The notes under the pieces are model-generated. The model ran no database searches, had not been told where the DNA came from, and saw only the letters and a list, made by a program, of their open reading frames with translations. The position numbers and the translations under genes were made by a program. Source: Pseudomonas allokribbensis (lineage in GTDB: Bacteria > Pseudomonadota > Gammaproteobacteria > Pseudomonadales > Pseudomonadaceae). From it: DNA of 64,000 bases. The stretch spans positions 3,977,001 to 4,041,000 of the forward strand of contig NZ_CP062252.1 in assembly GCF_014863605.1 (NCBI RefSeq), written 5' to 3'. This document shows, piece after piece, positions 45,630-54,565 of the stretch; position 1 is the first letter of the stretch; the number at the start of each line of letters is the position of its first letter.

Positions 45630-47639
45630 ATGCCCCGCTCCACCGACAGCAATACCACGCTCTCCCTCACCGCCCCCTCGCTGTCGGCGCTTTACCCCGA
45701 TTCGCTGGCCGGTGACGAATCGCTCAACTCACTCGGCTCGCAAACCCTCAACGGCCTCAACGACGGCACCGCCCTCACCCTGACCAGCGCTGTCGCCACT
45801 CACGTCACCACCACCCTGCACAACGACGCCCAACTCCGTCCCTTCGACGCACTGGTCGCCGAAATCCGCCAACTCCCTGCCGACGCCACCGCCGAACGCT
45901 ATCAACTCGTATTGCGTCCGTGGCTCTGGTGGCTGACCCTGGCCAGCAACAACCGCGTATTCCAGAACCTCGCCACTTCGGACATCGTCACCACGATCTT
46001 CAAGGCCCACGGTTTCACCGACTTCAAGCTGTCGCTGACCGGCAGTTACACGCCACGCGAATACTGCGTGCAGTACGGCGAGACCGATTTCGCTTTTGTC
46101 TCACGGTTGCTGGAAGAGGAAGGCATCTTCTGGTTTTTCACCCACGAAGACGGCAAGCACACGCTGGTGCTGGGTGATAGCAATGATGCCTTCGTGCAGA
46201 TCCCCAACGGTCCGAAGGTCAAGTATCTGGGTCAGCAAATGGGTGAACGTGAGCTGCACGGCATCCGCTCCGGCCAGGTGTGCGTGCAGGCTGTCGCGGG
46301 CGTGTATCGAGCGACGGATTACGAGTTCACCACACCGACCACTTCACTTTATGGCCAGGCCGAAGCCGTGGCCGGGCCGCGCTCTATCTACGAGCATCCC
46401 GGTGGTTACAACGCCAAGGCTCGGGGCGATGCATTGACCAAACAACGGGTCGACGGTTTGCGCAGTGAAGAGAAACGTTTTGTCGGCGAAAGCGATTGCC
46501 GCTGGCTGATCCCGGGCCACTGGTTCACCCTCGACGGCCATGACGATGCGAGCCTGAATATCGATTGGGTGGTCACGCATGTCACCCACGACGCCAGCCA
46601 CGAAAGCTATCGCAACCGCTTCGAAGCAATCCCCAAAGCCACGCCGTTCCGCCCGCAACGCACCACACCGAAACCACGCATGCATCCGCAGACCGCCCTC
46701 GTGGTCGGCAAGTCCGGCGAGGAGATCTGGACCGACGAGTACGGCCGGATCAAGTTGCAGTTCCCCTGGGATCGCGACGGCAAGAACGATGAAACCAGCT
46801 CCTGCTGGGTGCGCGTGGTGTTGCCGTGGAGCGGCAAGGGTTTTGGCATGCAGTTCGTACCGCGCATCGGCCAGGAAGTCATCGTGACCTTTATCGACGG
46901 CGATCCGGATCGGCCGCTGGTCACTGGATGCGTCTACAACGGCGACAACGCCCTGCCCTATGCCTTGCCCGCCAACCAGACTCAATCGGGGATCAAGACC
47001 CAGTCGTCCAAGGGCGGCGGAGGGTTCAACGAGCTGCGTTTCGAGGACAAGAAGGATGCCGAAGAGGTTTTCCTGCAAGCGCAGAAAGACCTGAAGATCA
47101 ACGTGCTCAACGACACCACCGCCACCGTCGGCCACGACGAAACCCTCACGGTGCAGAACGCCCGCACCCGCACGGTCAAGGAAGGCGACGAAACCGTGAC
47201 GCTTGAGAAAGGCAAACGCAGCGTGACCATCCAGACCGGCAGCGACAGCCTCGATGTGAAGGACAGTCGCACCGTGAAGGTCGGCGCCGACCAGACCCAC
47301 AGCACCGGCGGCAACTACACCGATAAGGTCACGGGCGATTACAGCCTGACGGTGGACGGCAACCTGACGATCAAGGTCAGCGGCACCCTCACCCTGCAAA
47401 GCGGCGGCAGTTTCACGATCAAGAGCGGCGCGGATCTGGCGACCTCCGCCAGCACTTCGATCACCCAGAAGGCCGGCACCGCCATGACCAACCAGGCCGG
47501 CACCTCGCTGGACAACAAGGCCGGGACAACATTGACCAATGATGCCGGCATCAGCCTGACCAACAAGGGTGCGGCCTCGCAGACCGTGGACGGCGGCGGC
47601 ATGCTGACCATCAAGGGCGGGCTGGTGCAGGTCAACTGA
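45630..47639 (+). CDS. vgrG: T6SS spike protein VgrG
   Basis: 669 residues from ATG 45630. The gp27-like region (DALVAEIRQLP...RYQLVLRPWLWWLTLASNNRVFQNL, CVQYGETDFAFVSRLLEEEGIFWFF) is followed by the gp5/OB-fold (EEIWTDEYGRIKLQFPWDRDG, GMQFVPRIGQEVIVTFIDGDPDRPLVTG). A beta-helical needle rich in Thr/Asp repeats ends in VDGGGMLTIKGGLVQVN. There is no obvious C-terminal toxin domain, so it is a structural VgrG. It forms the puncturing tip with a PAAR protein. Two candidate cargo genes precede it and a MORN-repeat protein follows. Confidence 0.93.
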   Translation: MPRSTDSNTTLSLTAPSLSALYPDSLAGDESLNSLGSQTLNGLNDGTALTLTSAVATHVTTTLHNDAQLRPFDALVAEIRQLPADATAERYQLVLRPWLWWLTLASNNRVFQNLATSDIVTTIFKAHGFTDFKLSLTGSYTPREYCVQYGETDFAFVSRLLEEEGIFWFFTHEDGKHTLVLGDSNDAFVQIPNGPKVKYLGQQMGERELHGIRSGQVCVQAVAGVYRATDYEFTTPTTSLYGQAEAVAGPRSIYEHPGGYNAKARGDALTKQRVDGLRSEEKRFVGESDCRWLIPGHWFTLDGHDDASLNIDWVVTHVTHDASHESYRNRFEAIPKATPFRPQRTTPKPRMHPQTALVVGKSGEEIWTDEYGRIKLQFPWDRDGKNDETSSCWVRVVLPWSGKGFGMQFVPRIGQEVIVTFIDGDPDRPLVTGCVYNGDNALPYALPANQTQSGIKTQSSKGGGGFNELRFEDKKDAEEVFLQAQKDLKINVLNDTTATVGHDETLTVQNARTRTVKEGDETVTLEKGKRSVTIQTGSDSLDVKDSRTVKVGADQTHSTGGNYTDKVTGDYSLTVDGNLTIKVSGTLTLQSGGSFTIKSGADLATSASTSITQKAGTAMTNQAGTSLDNKAGTTLTNDAGISLTNKGAASQTVDGGGMLTIKGGLVQVN

Positions 47640-47651
47640 CACGGAGTCACC

Positions 47652-48194
47652 ATGGCGATCACACCGCTGGATTTGCAGCAGGATGACAAACACCTCAAGG
47701 GGCGTCTGCAGGACGGGCAACTCGATGGTCCGTTGAGCATCAAGGATGACGGTCGCCAACAGGCAGACCTGAATTACAGCCAGGGCGAATTGCAGGGCAC
47801 CTCCCTGCTCTATCACCCCAACGGTAAGGTGTCGGCGCAGATGCCGTTCGTGCGCGACAAACTGCAGGGCATCGCCAGTTTCTACGCGCCCGAGGGCTGG
47901 TTGCAGCGCAAGGCCACCTACCGGCGCGGGTTATTGCATGGCGAGGCGTTCAATTACTTTCCCGACGGACAAGTGGCGGAGGCCGAGTTCTATCGCGACG
48001 GCGTGCGTGAGGGTCGCTATCAGCGCTTTCACCCGAACGGCAAACCGGCGGTGGATGCGCGTTATCTGAATGGTCAGTTGGTGGAGCCGGAGCAAGGGTT
48101 CGCCGAGGACGGGCGGCCGCTGGATGCCGATGGCAAGCCGATTTCCCGGGTGCGCTGGTGGTATCGCAAATGGACGGATCCGGCGCAGGCCTGA
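47652..48194 (+). CDS. YwqK-type MORN-repeat protein
   Basis: 180 residues. It is built of about five tandem 20-25 residue MORN-like repeats, for example GELQGTSLLYHPNGKVSAQM, GLLHGEAFNYFPDGQVAEAE and GVREGRYQRFHPNGKPAVD. Such proteins are annotated as YwqK-family antitoxins and frequently follow vgrG in Pseudomonas. There is no signal peptide. It starts 12 bases after vgrG and so shares its transcript. It may be an adaptor, chaperone or immunity factor for a VgrG/PAAR-linked toxin; none is proven. Confidence 0.78.
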   Translation: MAITPLDLQQDDKHLKGRLQDGQLDGPLSIKDDGRQQADLNYSQGELQGTSLLYHPNGKVSAQMPFVRDKLQGIASFYAPEGWLQRKATYRRGLLHGEAFNYFPDGQVAEAEFYRDGVREGRYQRFHPNGKPAVDARYLNGQLVEPEQGFAEDGRPLDADGKPISRVRWWYRKWTDPAQA

Positions 48195-48195
48195 C

Positions 48196-48591
48196 TCAGG
48201 GAATCAACATCTGCATCTGCCCCGGCATCACGATCTTGATCACCCCCGCCCAGTTGCACATCAACGTGCTGTTGGCATCGATCGCCGGCATCCCGCCCAA
48301 CAGCAAGGTCGGCGCGCCGCCGGGGATCCACGGCGAGGCGGTGGCGGGAATGCACGGCATCGGCGTCAGCACACCCAACGCGGCAGCCGTGGCAGCCGCG
48401 ACCATCGGATTGGCCATGCTCATGCACATGCCGAACGTGGTGACGTTAACCAGCGGAATATGATCCATGATGTTCGCCGCCGGCATCCCGCCGGTCAGCG
48501 TGCGGTTGACCGGCAGCACGTTGAGCACCGCCGGCGCGGCGCCGAAACTGCATTGCAGAGTGGCGCTGGCACAGACTTGCGGGCAGCCCAT
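48196..48591 (-). CDS. PAAR-like (DUF4280) T6SS spike-tip protein
   Basis: 131 residues from ATG 48591, which has AAGGAG eight bases upstream. It begins GCPQVCASATLQCSFGAAPAVLNVLP, and GGMPAANIMDH, GGAPTLLLGGMPAI and repeated Cys/Met/Pro-Gly motifs follow. This is the DUF4280 PAAR-like family that sharpens the VgrG tip. No C-terminal toxin extension is present. It is encoded opposite to vgrG, with its stop one base from the YwqK stop, so it must have its own promoter. Confidence 0.8.
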   Translation of the reverse strand: MGCPQVCASATLQCSFGAAPAVLNVLPVNRTLTGGMPAANIMDHIPLVNVTTFGMCMSMANPMVAAATAAALGVLTPMPCIPATASPWIPGGAPTLLLGGMPAIDANSTLMCNWAGVIKIVMPGQMQMLIP

Positions 48592-48781
48592 TTCAAAGCT
48601 CCTTTCTGAACAAGGCATTCGCGCTAAACCTTAGTCGCCTGCGGCCCGCCGCGCACATTCCCAAAGGTGATTATCGTGCAACACGCTAACCTATAAGACC
48701 GAACCGCGCTTGTGACCGCCCGAGCGCGCCATTAGATTAGCCAATGATGTCTGGCCTCCAAAATAAGCAGAAGGGATAAGC

Positions 48782-49849
48782 ATGGCGCTTACTGACCAGT
48801 CCACCCGTATCCGCTCTGGCGAAGAACTCGATGCCAGCCTGATCGATCCGTACCTCAAGGCGCACATTCCGGGCCTGACCGGCACGCCGCAGATCAGCCA
48901 GTTTCCCGGCGGTGCGTCGAACCTGACCTACCTGCTGGAATACCCGGATCAGGAATTCGTCCTGCGCCGTCCGCCGTTCGGCCACAAAGCCAAGTCCGCC
49001 CACGACATGGGCCGCGAATTTCGCATCCTCAACCAGTTGCGCGACGGCTTCCCGTATTGCCCGAAAGCCTACGTGCACTGCACCGACGAATCGGTGATCG
49101 GCGCCGAGTTCTACGTGATGGAACGGGTCAAGGGGATCATCCTGCGCTCGGACCTGCCACCGGAACTGGGCCTGGATTCGGCGAAAACCGAAGCCCTGTG
49201 CAAGAGCTTCATCGACCGTTTCGTCGAGCTGCACCGGGTCGATTACAACGCCTGTGGCCTGGGCGATCTCGGCAAGCCTGAAGGCTACGTCGCCCGCCAG
49301 ATCAAAGGCTGGAGCGAACGCTACGAAAAAGCCCTGACCCCGGACGCACCGCACTGGGAAAAGGTCAAAGCCTGGCTCAACGACAAGATGCCGGCCGATC
49401 ACCCGACCTCAAGCATCGTGCACAACGACTACCGCTTCGACAACGTCATCCTCGACCCGAACAACCCGATGCAGATCATCGGCGTACTCGACTGGGAACT
49501 GACCACCCTCGGCGATCCACTGATGGACCTGGGCAACACCCTCGCCTACTGGATCCAGGCCGACGACCCGGCGCCGGTGCAACTGATGCGCCGCCAGCCA
49601 AGCCACGCCCCGGGCATGCTGACCCGCCGCGAATTCGTCGACTACTACGCCGAGCGTTCGGGCATCCAGATCGACAATTTCGACTTCTACTACACCTACG
49701 GCCTGTTCCGCCTGGCCGGCATCGTGCAGCAGATCTACTACCGCTTCTTCCATGGCCAGACCCAGGACAAACGCTTCGCACAGTTCATTCACATGAACAA
49801 ACTGCTGGAGCACATGAGCCTGCAGGTCATTGCCAAATCCAGCCTCTGA
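48782..49849 (+). CDS. APH-family phosphotransferase (ACAD10/ACAD11-like kinase)
   Basis: 355 residues. This is an aminoglycoside-phosphotransferase-fold kinase with QFPGGASNLTYLLEY near the N-terminus, the catalytic HNDYRFDNVILD (H-x-D-x4-N) and metal-binding VLDWELTTLGDPLMDLG. The group is related to the kinase domain fused to ACAD10/11 and is linked to hydroxy-fatty-acid catabolism rather than drug resistance. A short-chain dehydrogenase follows 38 bases later. The T6SS locus ends just before, with about 190 non-coding bases between. Confidence 0.85.
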   Translation: MALTDQSTRIRSGEELDASLIDPYLKAHIPGLTGTPQISQFPGGASNLTYLLEYPDQEFVLRRPPFGHKAKSAHDMGREFRILNQLRDGFPYCPKAYVHCTDESVIGAEFYVMERVKGIILRSDLPPELGLDSAKTEALCKSFIDRFVELHRVDYNACGLGDLGKPEGYVARQIKGWSERYEKALTPDAPHWEKVKAWLNDKMPADHPTSSIVHNDYRFDNVILDPNNPMQIIGVLDWELTTLGDPLMDLGNTLAYWIQADDPAPVQLMRRQPSHAPGMLTRREFVDYYAERSGIQIDNFDFYYTYGLFRLAGIVQQIYYRFFHGQTQDKRFAQFIHMNKLLEHMSLQVIAKSSL

Positions 49850-49887
49850 TGACGGCGTTATAACAAGGCTTACTACAAGGGAATCCC

Positions 49888-50655
49888 ATGTCCAAGACTC
49901 AGTTGTTCGACCTCGACGGCAAGATCGCTTTCGTCTCCGGCGCCAGCCGTGGCATCGGTGAAGCCATCGCCAAACTGCTGGCCCAGCAAGGCGCCCATGT
50001 GATCGTTTCGAGCCGCAAACTCGAAGGCTGCCAACACGTGGCCGACGCCATCATCGCCGCCGGCGGCAAGGCCACAGCGGTCGCCTGCCACATCGGCGAA
50101 ATGGAACAGATCAGCCAGGTCTTCGCCGGGATCAAGGAACAGTTCGGGCGCCTCGACATTCTGGTCAACAACGCCGCGACCAACCCACAGTTCTGCAACG
50201 TGCTGGACACCGACCTCGGCGCCTTCCAGAAAACCGTCGACGTGAACATCCGCGGCTACTTCTTCATGTCGGTGGAAGCCGGCAAGCTGATGCGCGAAAA
50301 CGGTGGCGGCAGCATCATCAATGTGGCGTCGATCAACGGCATTTCGCCGGGGATCTTCCAGGGCATCTACTCGGTGACCAAAGCCGCCGTGATCAACATG
50401 ACCAAAGTCTTCGCCAAGGAATGCGCGCAGTTCGGCATCCGCTGCAACGCCCTGCTGCCGGGCCTGACCGACACCAAATTCGCCTCGGCCCTGGTGAAGA
50501 ACGACGCGATCCTGAAACAGGCCCTGACGCAGATCCCGCTCAAGCGCGTAGCCGACCCGAGCGAAATGGCCGGCGCCGTGCTGTACCTGGCAAGTGATGC
50601 CTCGAGCTACACCACCGGCGTTTCGCTGAACGTGGACGGTGGTTTCCTGTCCTGA
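49888..50655 (+). CDS. SDR-family oxidoreductase
   Basis: 255 residues, with the classical SDR motifs: cofactor loop SGASRGIGEAIA, NNAATNP, the Ser in INVASINGI, the catalytic YSVTK and a C-terminal TTGVSLNVDGGF. It is NAD(P)H-dependent and cytoplasmic. It probably acts with the upstream kinase in an acyl or hydroxyacyl degradation step, and the pairing is common in Pseudomonas. The substrate is unknown. A terminator follows. Confidence 0.88.
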   Translation: MSKTQLFDLDGKIAFVSGASRGIGEAIAKLLAQQGAHVIVSSRKLEGCQHVADAIIAAGGKATAVACHIGEMEQISQVFAGIKEQFGRLDILVNNAATNPQFCNVLDTDLGAFQKTVDVNIRGYFFMSVEAGKLMRENGGGSIINVASINGISPGIFQGIYSVTKAAVINMTKVFAKECAQFGIRCNALLPGLTDTKFASALVKNDAILKQALTQIPLKRVADPSEMAGAVLYLASDASSYTTGVSLNVDGGFLS

Positions 50656-50674
50656 TCCGCCGCTGACGCAAAAG

Positions 50675-50702
50675 AAAAGGCAGCCCAAGGGCTGCCTTTT
50701 TC
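50675..50702. terminator. bidirectional rho-independent terminator
   Basis: A stem AAAGGCAGCCC/GGGCTGCCTTT with a two-base loop, T-run on the plus side and A-run on the other, lies between the SDR gene and the convergent TRIC gene. Confidence 0.9.
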
Positions 50703-51354
50703 ATGCCTCCAGAACCTTCGGCAACTGCCAGCCGAAATGCACCGACAACAACCGCAACAACAAACACGCCGCCCCCGCCAGCAACGCCGCAGCCACTGGC
50801 GGAACCCCCAGCCTGCGCCCGATGATCAACACCGCTGCGCCGACAAACGCCGAACTGGCATACAAATCCGCCTGCAACACCACCGGCACCCGCGCCAGCA
50901 CGATGTCACGCAGCACCCCGCCACCGACGCCGGTAATCGTGCCCATCAGCATGGACACAAACGGCGAGATCCCGAAATTCAACGCTTTCTGCGCCCCGGC
51001 CACGGCAAACAGCGCCAACCCCGCAGCGTCCAGCACGATCAAGGTCGAACCGGACCAGCCCAGCACCAGTTCATGAAAAACAAACGCCACCCCACCCATG
51101 GCAAACGCCAGCGCCGGATAACGCCAGTCAGCCACAGCCTTGGGTGGTGTAGCGCCGATCAACAGATCACGGGTCACCCCGCCGCCGAGTGCGACGATAA
51201 AGGCAATCACCATCACCCCGAGCAGATCGAGCTGACTGCGCATCGCCGCAATCGCGCCTTCAACCGCAAACACCGCCGTGCCGACGAGATCGGCCACCAG
51301 CACAATCCACTCGACCCGCGCCTTCACAGGCGCCCGGGCTATTGAGTGACGCAA
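50701..51354 (-). CDS. TRIC-type (UPF0126) trimeric intracellular cation channel protein
   Basis: 217 residues with six to seven membrane helices in two homologous halves. Each half carries a glycine-triplet motif, VALGGGVTRDLLIG and GVGGGVLRDIVLA, as in the YicG/TRIC family. Characterised prokaryotic TRIC proteins are trimeric cation channels of the inner membrane. The start is uncertain: the TTG at 51354 fits family length but has no good ribosome site; coupling to the upstream lipoprotein gene, which it overlaps by 16 bases, may explain it. Confidence 0.82.
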   Translation of the reverse strand: MRHSIARAPVKARVEWIVLVADLVGTAVFAVEGAIAAMRSQLDLLGVMVIAFIVALGGGVTRDLLIGATPPKAVADWRYPALAFAMGGVAFVFHELVLGWSGSTLIVLDAAGLALFAVAGAQKALNFGISPFVSMLMGTITGVGGGVLRDIVLARVPVVLQADLYASSAFVGAAVLIIGRRLGVPPVAAALLAGAACLLLRLLSVHFGWQLPKVLEA

Positions 51355-51560
51355 CGGGTCGTTGAGATGTGTCGAGTCACTTGACCGTCGGCATACGCAT
51401 CACCGGCGACCTCGGTATTTTCAATCACCTGACAGGTACGCTCCGGTGGCGGAGGCGGCGCGGCCGGCGGAGGGGGTGGAGGACTGGCGCAACCGCTGAG
51501 CAGCACCAGACCGAAAGCCGACAACAGCGAAGAACACACGCGTTTCCCAGGATTGTTCAT
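51339..51560 (-). CDS. small proline-rich lipoprotein
   Basis: 73 residues from ATG 51560. A lipoprotein signal (SSLLSAFGLVLLSGC, lipobox LSGC) is followed by a run of prolines (ASPPPPPPAAPPPPP). A short domain with two Cys (RTCQVIEN and TTRCVTQ) probably forms a disulfide. I recognise no family. The longer frame upstream lacks a sensible start. It overlaps the TRIC gene and is probably co-transcribed with it. Confidence 0.7.
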   Translation of the reverse strand: MNNPGKRVCSSLLSAFGLVLLSGCASPPPPPPAAPPPPPERTCQVIENTEVAGDAYADGQVTRHISTTRCVTQ

Positions 51561-51793
51561 AGGATGACCCGCGATGAATGGAAGACAAACTCCCGTCGCC
51601 GAGCGTACAAATGCCCGGTTATGGAAACCGAACCACTCATTCCTTATAGACCAGTGGGCTGCGAGTGCCAGTGAAATGGCTTGAACTGGTGGGATTTGCT
51701 GTCGATTTTTGGGATGAGTAGCTATCAATTGAACGAGTCGACTGATCCGTCGCCACCACTGACAAGCCAGTGCCAACAGGTGAATGTCAGATT

Positions 51794-51844
51794 GGGACGC
51801 AGAGCGTCCCGGGCTGCATTCCCACGCGGAGCGTGGGAACGATC
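51794..51844. repeat. REP element doublet
   Basis: Two adjacent palindromes, GGGACGCAGAGCGTCCC and TTCCCACGCGGAGCGTGGGAA, separated by a short GGCTGCA linker. The second shares its TTCCCACG...CGTGGGAA arms with the elements at 60.7 and 63.5 kb. Confidence 0.8.
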
Positions 51845-51946
51845 AAAGAGCACACAAGTCGGCTTCGCGCTCCTCACCACTCAACACGATGAGCGTTAGC
51901 TCGAGTACCGCTTTTGATCGCAGGGCCCGTCGGCAGGCTGAGTGGA

Positions 51947-52051
51947 GGGATTGATCCGGGGGTGGGAGCGCAGCGACCGTGCGGCGCAGCCGCATGCATC
52001 GAGAGGAGGTGCAGCGAAGCAAACCGTAGGCGATGCCCCCGGATCAATCCC
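51947..52051. repeat. long inverted-repeat element (16-bp arms)
   Basis: GGGATTGATCCGGGGG (51947-51962) is perfectly complementary to CCCCCGGATCAATCCC (52036-52051). The 73 bases between contain GCATCG...CGATGC and GGCGCAGCC-type sub-stems, so the whole could fold into a branched RNA or cruciform. From memory, similar dispersed sequence occurs in P. fluorescens genomes. No transposase lies nearby. Confidence 0.65.
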
Positions 52052-52232
52052 GGAGCGAAGGAACCCGAGCCACAGCGAGGGCCGAACGTCAGGGTAAAGA
52101 CTTTTTGGTTACTTTTGAGGCGTTTGGAAAAGGTGACCCGCCGTAAGGGCGGAACCCTAAGAAGCCGTTACCGCAGCAACGGATATTCACCCAAACTACC
52201 CCAGAACATGGTCGGCCCAAAGGCCGCCAAGT

Positions 52233-52475
52233 TCACCCCGGCGACCGCAAAGAATTACTCTCAAGCTCATACCGCAACTCATCAACCAAACCATCCACCG
52301 CCTCATCCGTGCGCAACGCATCCAGACTCAACCCACTGATCACCAGATCCACCCGCCCCGAAACCGGCTCATACAACTTCACCGTAAGGGAGTGATCCCC
52401 ATCCACCACACACTCACAAGCCAACGGCGAAAAACTGCGCTCAAGCCGAGCCCGCAACTGCGCCAGATAAATCAT
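52233..52475 (-). CDS. DUF1652 small protein
   Basis: 80 residues from ATG 52475. It begins IYLAQLRARLERSFSPLACECVVDGDHSLTVKLYEP, matching the DUF1652 family of small cytoplasmic Pseudomonas proteins. It is a single alpha/beta domain with no membrane segment. Function is unknown. It lies alone between the repeat interval and the PAS-LuxR gene; the 180 bases upstream are AT-rich and may hold its promoter. Confidence 0.75.
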   Translation of the reverse strand: MIYLAQLRARLERSFSPLACECVVDGDHSLTVKLYEPVSGRVDLVISGLSLDALRTDEAVDGLVDELRYELESNSLRSPG

Positions 52476-52654
52476 CGCGCCAGCTCCGCACAACGAGACT
52501 CAACGAAAAACAACACATTCATAAAGGGCTGATCCATTAGCAGGTTCCAAAGAGACACGATCACCAAAAAAATGCATCGCACCTCACCAGACTAAGAACA
52601 CCCCGCCCGATCAAACACCCGAATTTGCACCCCATGAACTAGTGCATTTGCACC

Positions 52655-54145
52655 TTACCGCTGCCCTCTGCTGCTCCCCGAAAACAACCCACGCTCCCGA
52701 GCCCAGACAATCGCCTCACTGCGACTGTGCACATCGAGCTTCGAATACACCGTCGCCACATGATTGCGCACCGTGTTCGGCGCCAGTTTCAAGCGCGCAG
52801 CAATCTCCTTGTCCGCCAACCCCTCACAGATCAGCCCCAGCACATCGCGCTCGCGGGCGGTGAGATCGGTGAACGACACGCTCGGCAGTTGCGGCGAATT
52901 GACCTTCTTCACATTCGCCAGTTTTTCGATCAGCGTACGACTGAACCACGAAGCATCCTTCATCACCTCTTCAATCGCCGCCACCAGCTCAAGCTCGGTG
53001 CGCTTGCGCTCGGTGATGTCCATCAGCACCAGCAGATAGCACACCGTGTCCTGAATGTTGACGGTGTCGGCGGACACCGCGCACTCCAGCAATTCGGCGT
53101 CTTTCTTGCGGATCCGCATATCGACGCGATCGACCCGACCGGTCTTCTCCAGCGCCGCCAGCAACCGGGCGCGTTCCGCCGGTTCATCGATGAATTCCAG
53201 TTGTGCGACGGTCTTGCCGAGCACGTCGTCGCTCTCGTAAGCCAGGGTATCGAGAAAGGCCTGATTGACGTCGATCAGCCGCTGCTCGTCGGCACTGCAA
53301 ATCAGGATCGGCACCGGGGTCAGGCGAAAGGCCTTGGCGAACCGCTCTTCACTTTGGCGCAAGGCAACTTCGGCCTTGTGCCGAGGCTCCATGTCGACGA
53401 ACGAAAACAGCATGCAGTCCTCGTCATTGAGCACCAGCGGCTGCCCCGCCACGATCACCTGCTTGCTGCCACCGTCCGGCAGACGCAATTCAGCCTGCAT
53501 CTGCGGAATGGTCGCGACATCGCGCAGGCGCTGGATCGCCAGGTCCTTGCGCTCGGCCTGTTCGAGAATATCCAGTTCATAGGTCGAGGCGCCGATCACC
53601 TGATCGCGGGTGTAGCCGGTCATTTCCAGGAACCCCGGATTGACCTTGATGTAACGCAGATCGCTGAGGCGGCAGATCACTGCCGGAGCCGGGTTGGCAT
53701 TGAAGGTTTTTTCGAAGCGCTGCTCGGCGTTGGCCCAATCGGTGACGTCGCTCATGATCAGCACCAACGACTCGGTCTCGCCGTCGCGGTCGGTCAATAC
53801 CATGCTGCGCACGCTGTGCACCCAGGTGCGCTCCTCATCGCTGCGCGGGGTGACTTCGACCAGCACGTCGCTGAAGGCTTCGCCGGCGGCTACACGGCTG
53901 ATCGGGTACTGCTCCAGCGTCAGTGTATGGTTGTTGCGATAACGCAGATTGAAACGCTCGACGTATTCCCCGGCGTTGATGCCCAACTCGCCGATGCGAC
54001 TGACGCCATGCATCGCCAGCGCCGCCTCGTTGGCCCAGAGAATCGTCTGGTCGAGTTCCAGCAGAATCACCCCGTCAGACAGGCCGGCAATGATCTGCTG
54101 CAACTGACGGCGATTGGTTTCGGTGGTCAGGACGTCCCGGCTCAT
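52655..54145 (-). CDS. PAS-domain LuxR-family transcriptional regulator
   Basis: 496 residues. Three PAS domains lie at about residues 12-130, 140-260 and 265-390; the first starts LQQIIAGLSDGVILLELDQTILWANEAAL. A C-terminal LuxR/GerE helix-turn-helix follows (LTARERDVLGLICEGLADKEIAARL...TVRNHVATVYSKLDVHSRSEA). There is no receiver or kinase domain, so it probably senses a ligand or redox state directly through PAS in the cytoplasm and binds DNA. The ATG follows GGAG. Targets are not evident from neighbours; a decayed LysR fragment lies upstream. Confidence 0.87.
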   Translation of the reverse strand: MSRDVLTTETNRRQLQQIIAGLSDGVILLELDQTILWANEAALAMHGVSRIGELGINAGEYVERFNLRYRNNHTLTLEQYPISRVAAGEAFSDVLVEVTPRSDEERTWVHSVRSMVLTDRDGETESLVLIMSDVTDWANAEQRFEKTFNANPAPAVICRLSDLRYIKVNPGFLEMTGYTRDQVIGASTYELDILEQAERKDLAIQRLRDVATIPQMQAELRLPDGGSKQVIVAGQPLVLNDEDCMLFSFVDMEPRHKAEVALRQSEERFAKAFRLTPVPILICSADEQRLIDVNQAFLDTLAYESDDVLGKTVAQLEFIDEPAERARLLAALEKTGRVDRVDMRIRKKDAELLECAVSADTVNIQDTVCYLLVLMDITERKRTELELVAAIEEVMKDASWFSRTLIEKLANVKKVNSPQLPSVSFTDLTARERDVLGLICEGLADKEIAARLKLAPNTVRNHVATVYSKLDVHSRSEAIVWARERGLFSGSSRGQR

Positions 54146-54222
54146 TGGCTCTCCACAAATGCACGCATGTGAAGTTTACGACCGCAGGCCGTTGTGATCG
54201 TGCCGGGCAACTTTGTCCCTGA

Positions 54223-54466
54223 TTATCGCGATGTGTGATCGACCAGTTCGCGCAGCGTATCCAGAAACAGCTTGAGTACCGGCGAGGCATCGTCCGCCCG
54301 ATACGTCGCGCCGGGCCAACGGGTGATCCGCCGGCATCACCACATGGATCGGCTCGTGGATCAGCAATTCATTGCGCAGCTGCGGGTCGTCATAGCCGAC
54401 GCGAAACACGAATGGCTCGGCCCGGACGTCTGCGGCGGTGCGACGATTGGTCTCGTCAGCTCCCAC
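54223..54466 (-). pseudogene. decayed LysR-family regulator fragment
   Basis: Two pieces of a LysR effector domain are juxtaposed in different frames. One reads EPFVFRVGYDDPQLRNELLI and onward to VVMPADHPLAR. The other reads TYRADDASPVLKLFLDTLRE and ends in LVDHTSR and a stop. In an intact protein about 80-90 residues would separate these, so an internal deletion with a frame change has occurred. The N-terminal DNA-binding domain is absent as well. Together with its flanks this fills the 420 bases between 54146 and 54565. Confidence 0.55.
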
Positions 54467-54565
54467 CGGCGGCGTTCGCGACTTTCGGCTTTCTCGACTA
54501 ACGTTAGTACCTCATCGGATTGAGCCCCTGCCAGCTACACCGGGCTCTTGATCAAGGAGAGACTG

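Larger units (their letters stand above)
51561..52232. other. 672-base gene-poor, repeat-rich interval
   Basis: No gene is convincing here. Short frames, such as one reading RRASRAAFPRGAWER, are translations of repeat DNA. The interval holds a REP doublet (51794-51844) and a long inverted-repeat element (51947-52051). A further small hairpin, CCGCC/GGCGG, lies near 52140-52152, followed by AGCCGTTACCGCAGCAACGG. The first 200 bases presumably contain the lipoprotein promoter, which I could not place. Confidence 0.6.

Noticed and set aside
51681..51899. 72-codon plus frame reading RRASRAAFPRGAWER
   Set aside because: This is translation of the REP element, a well-known false gene in Pseudomonas annotation.
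51914..52339. 141-codon plus frame across the long inverted repeat
   Set aside because: It follows repeat DNA and runs antisense into the DUF1652 gene; no conserved protein features.
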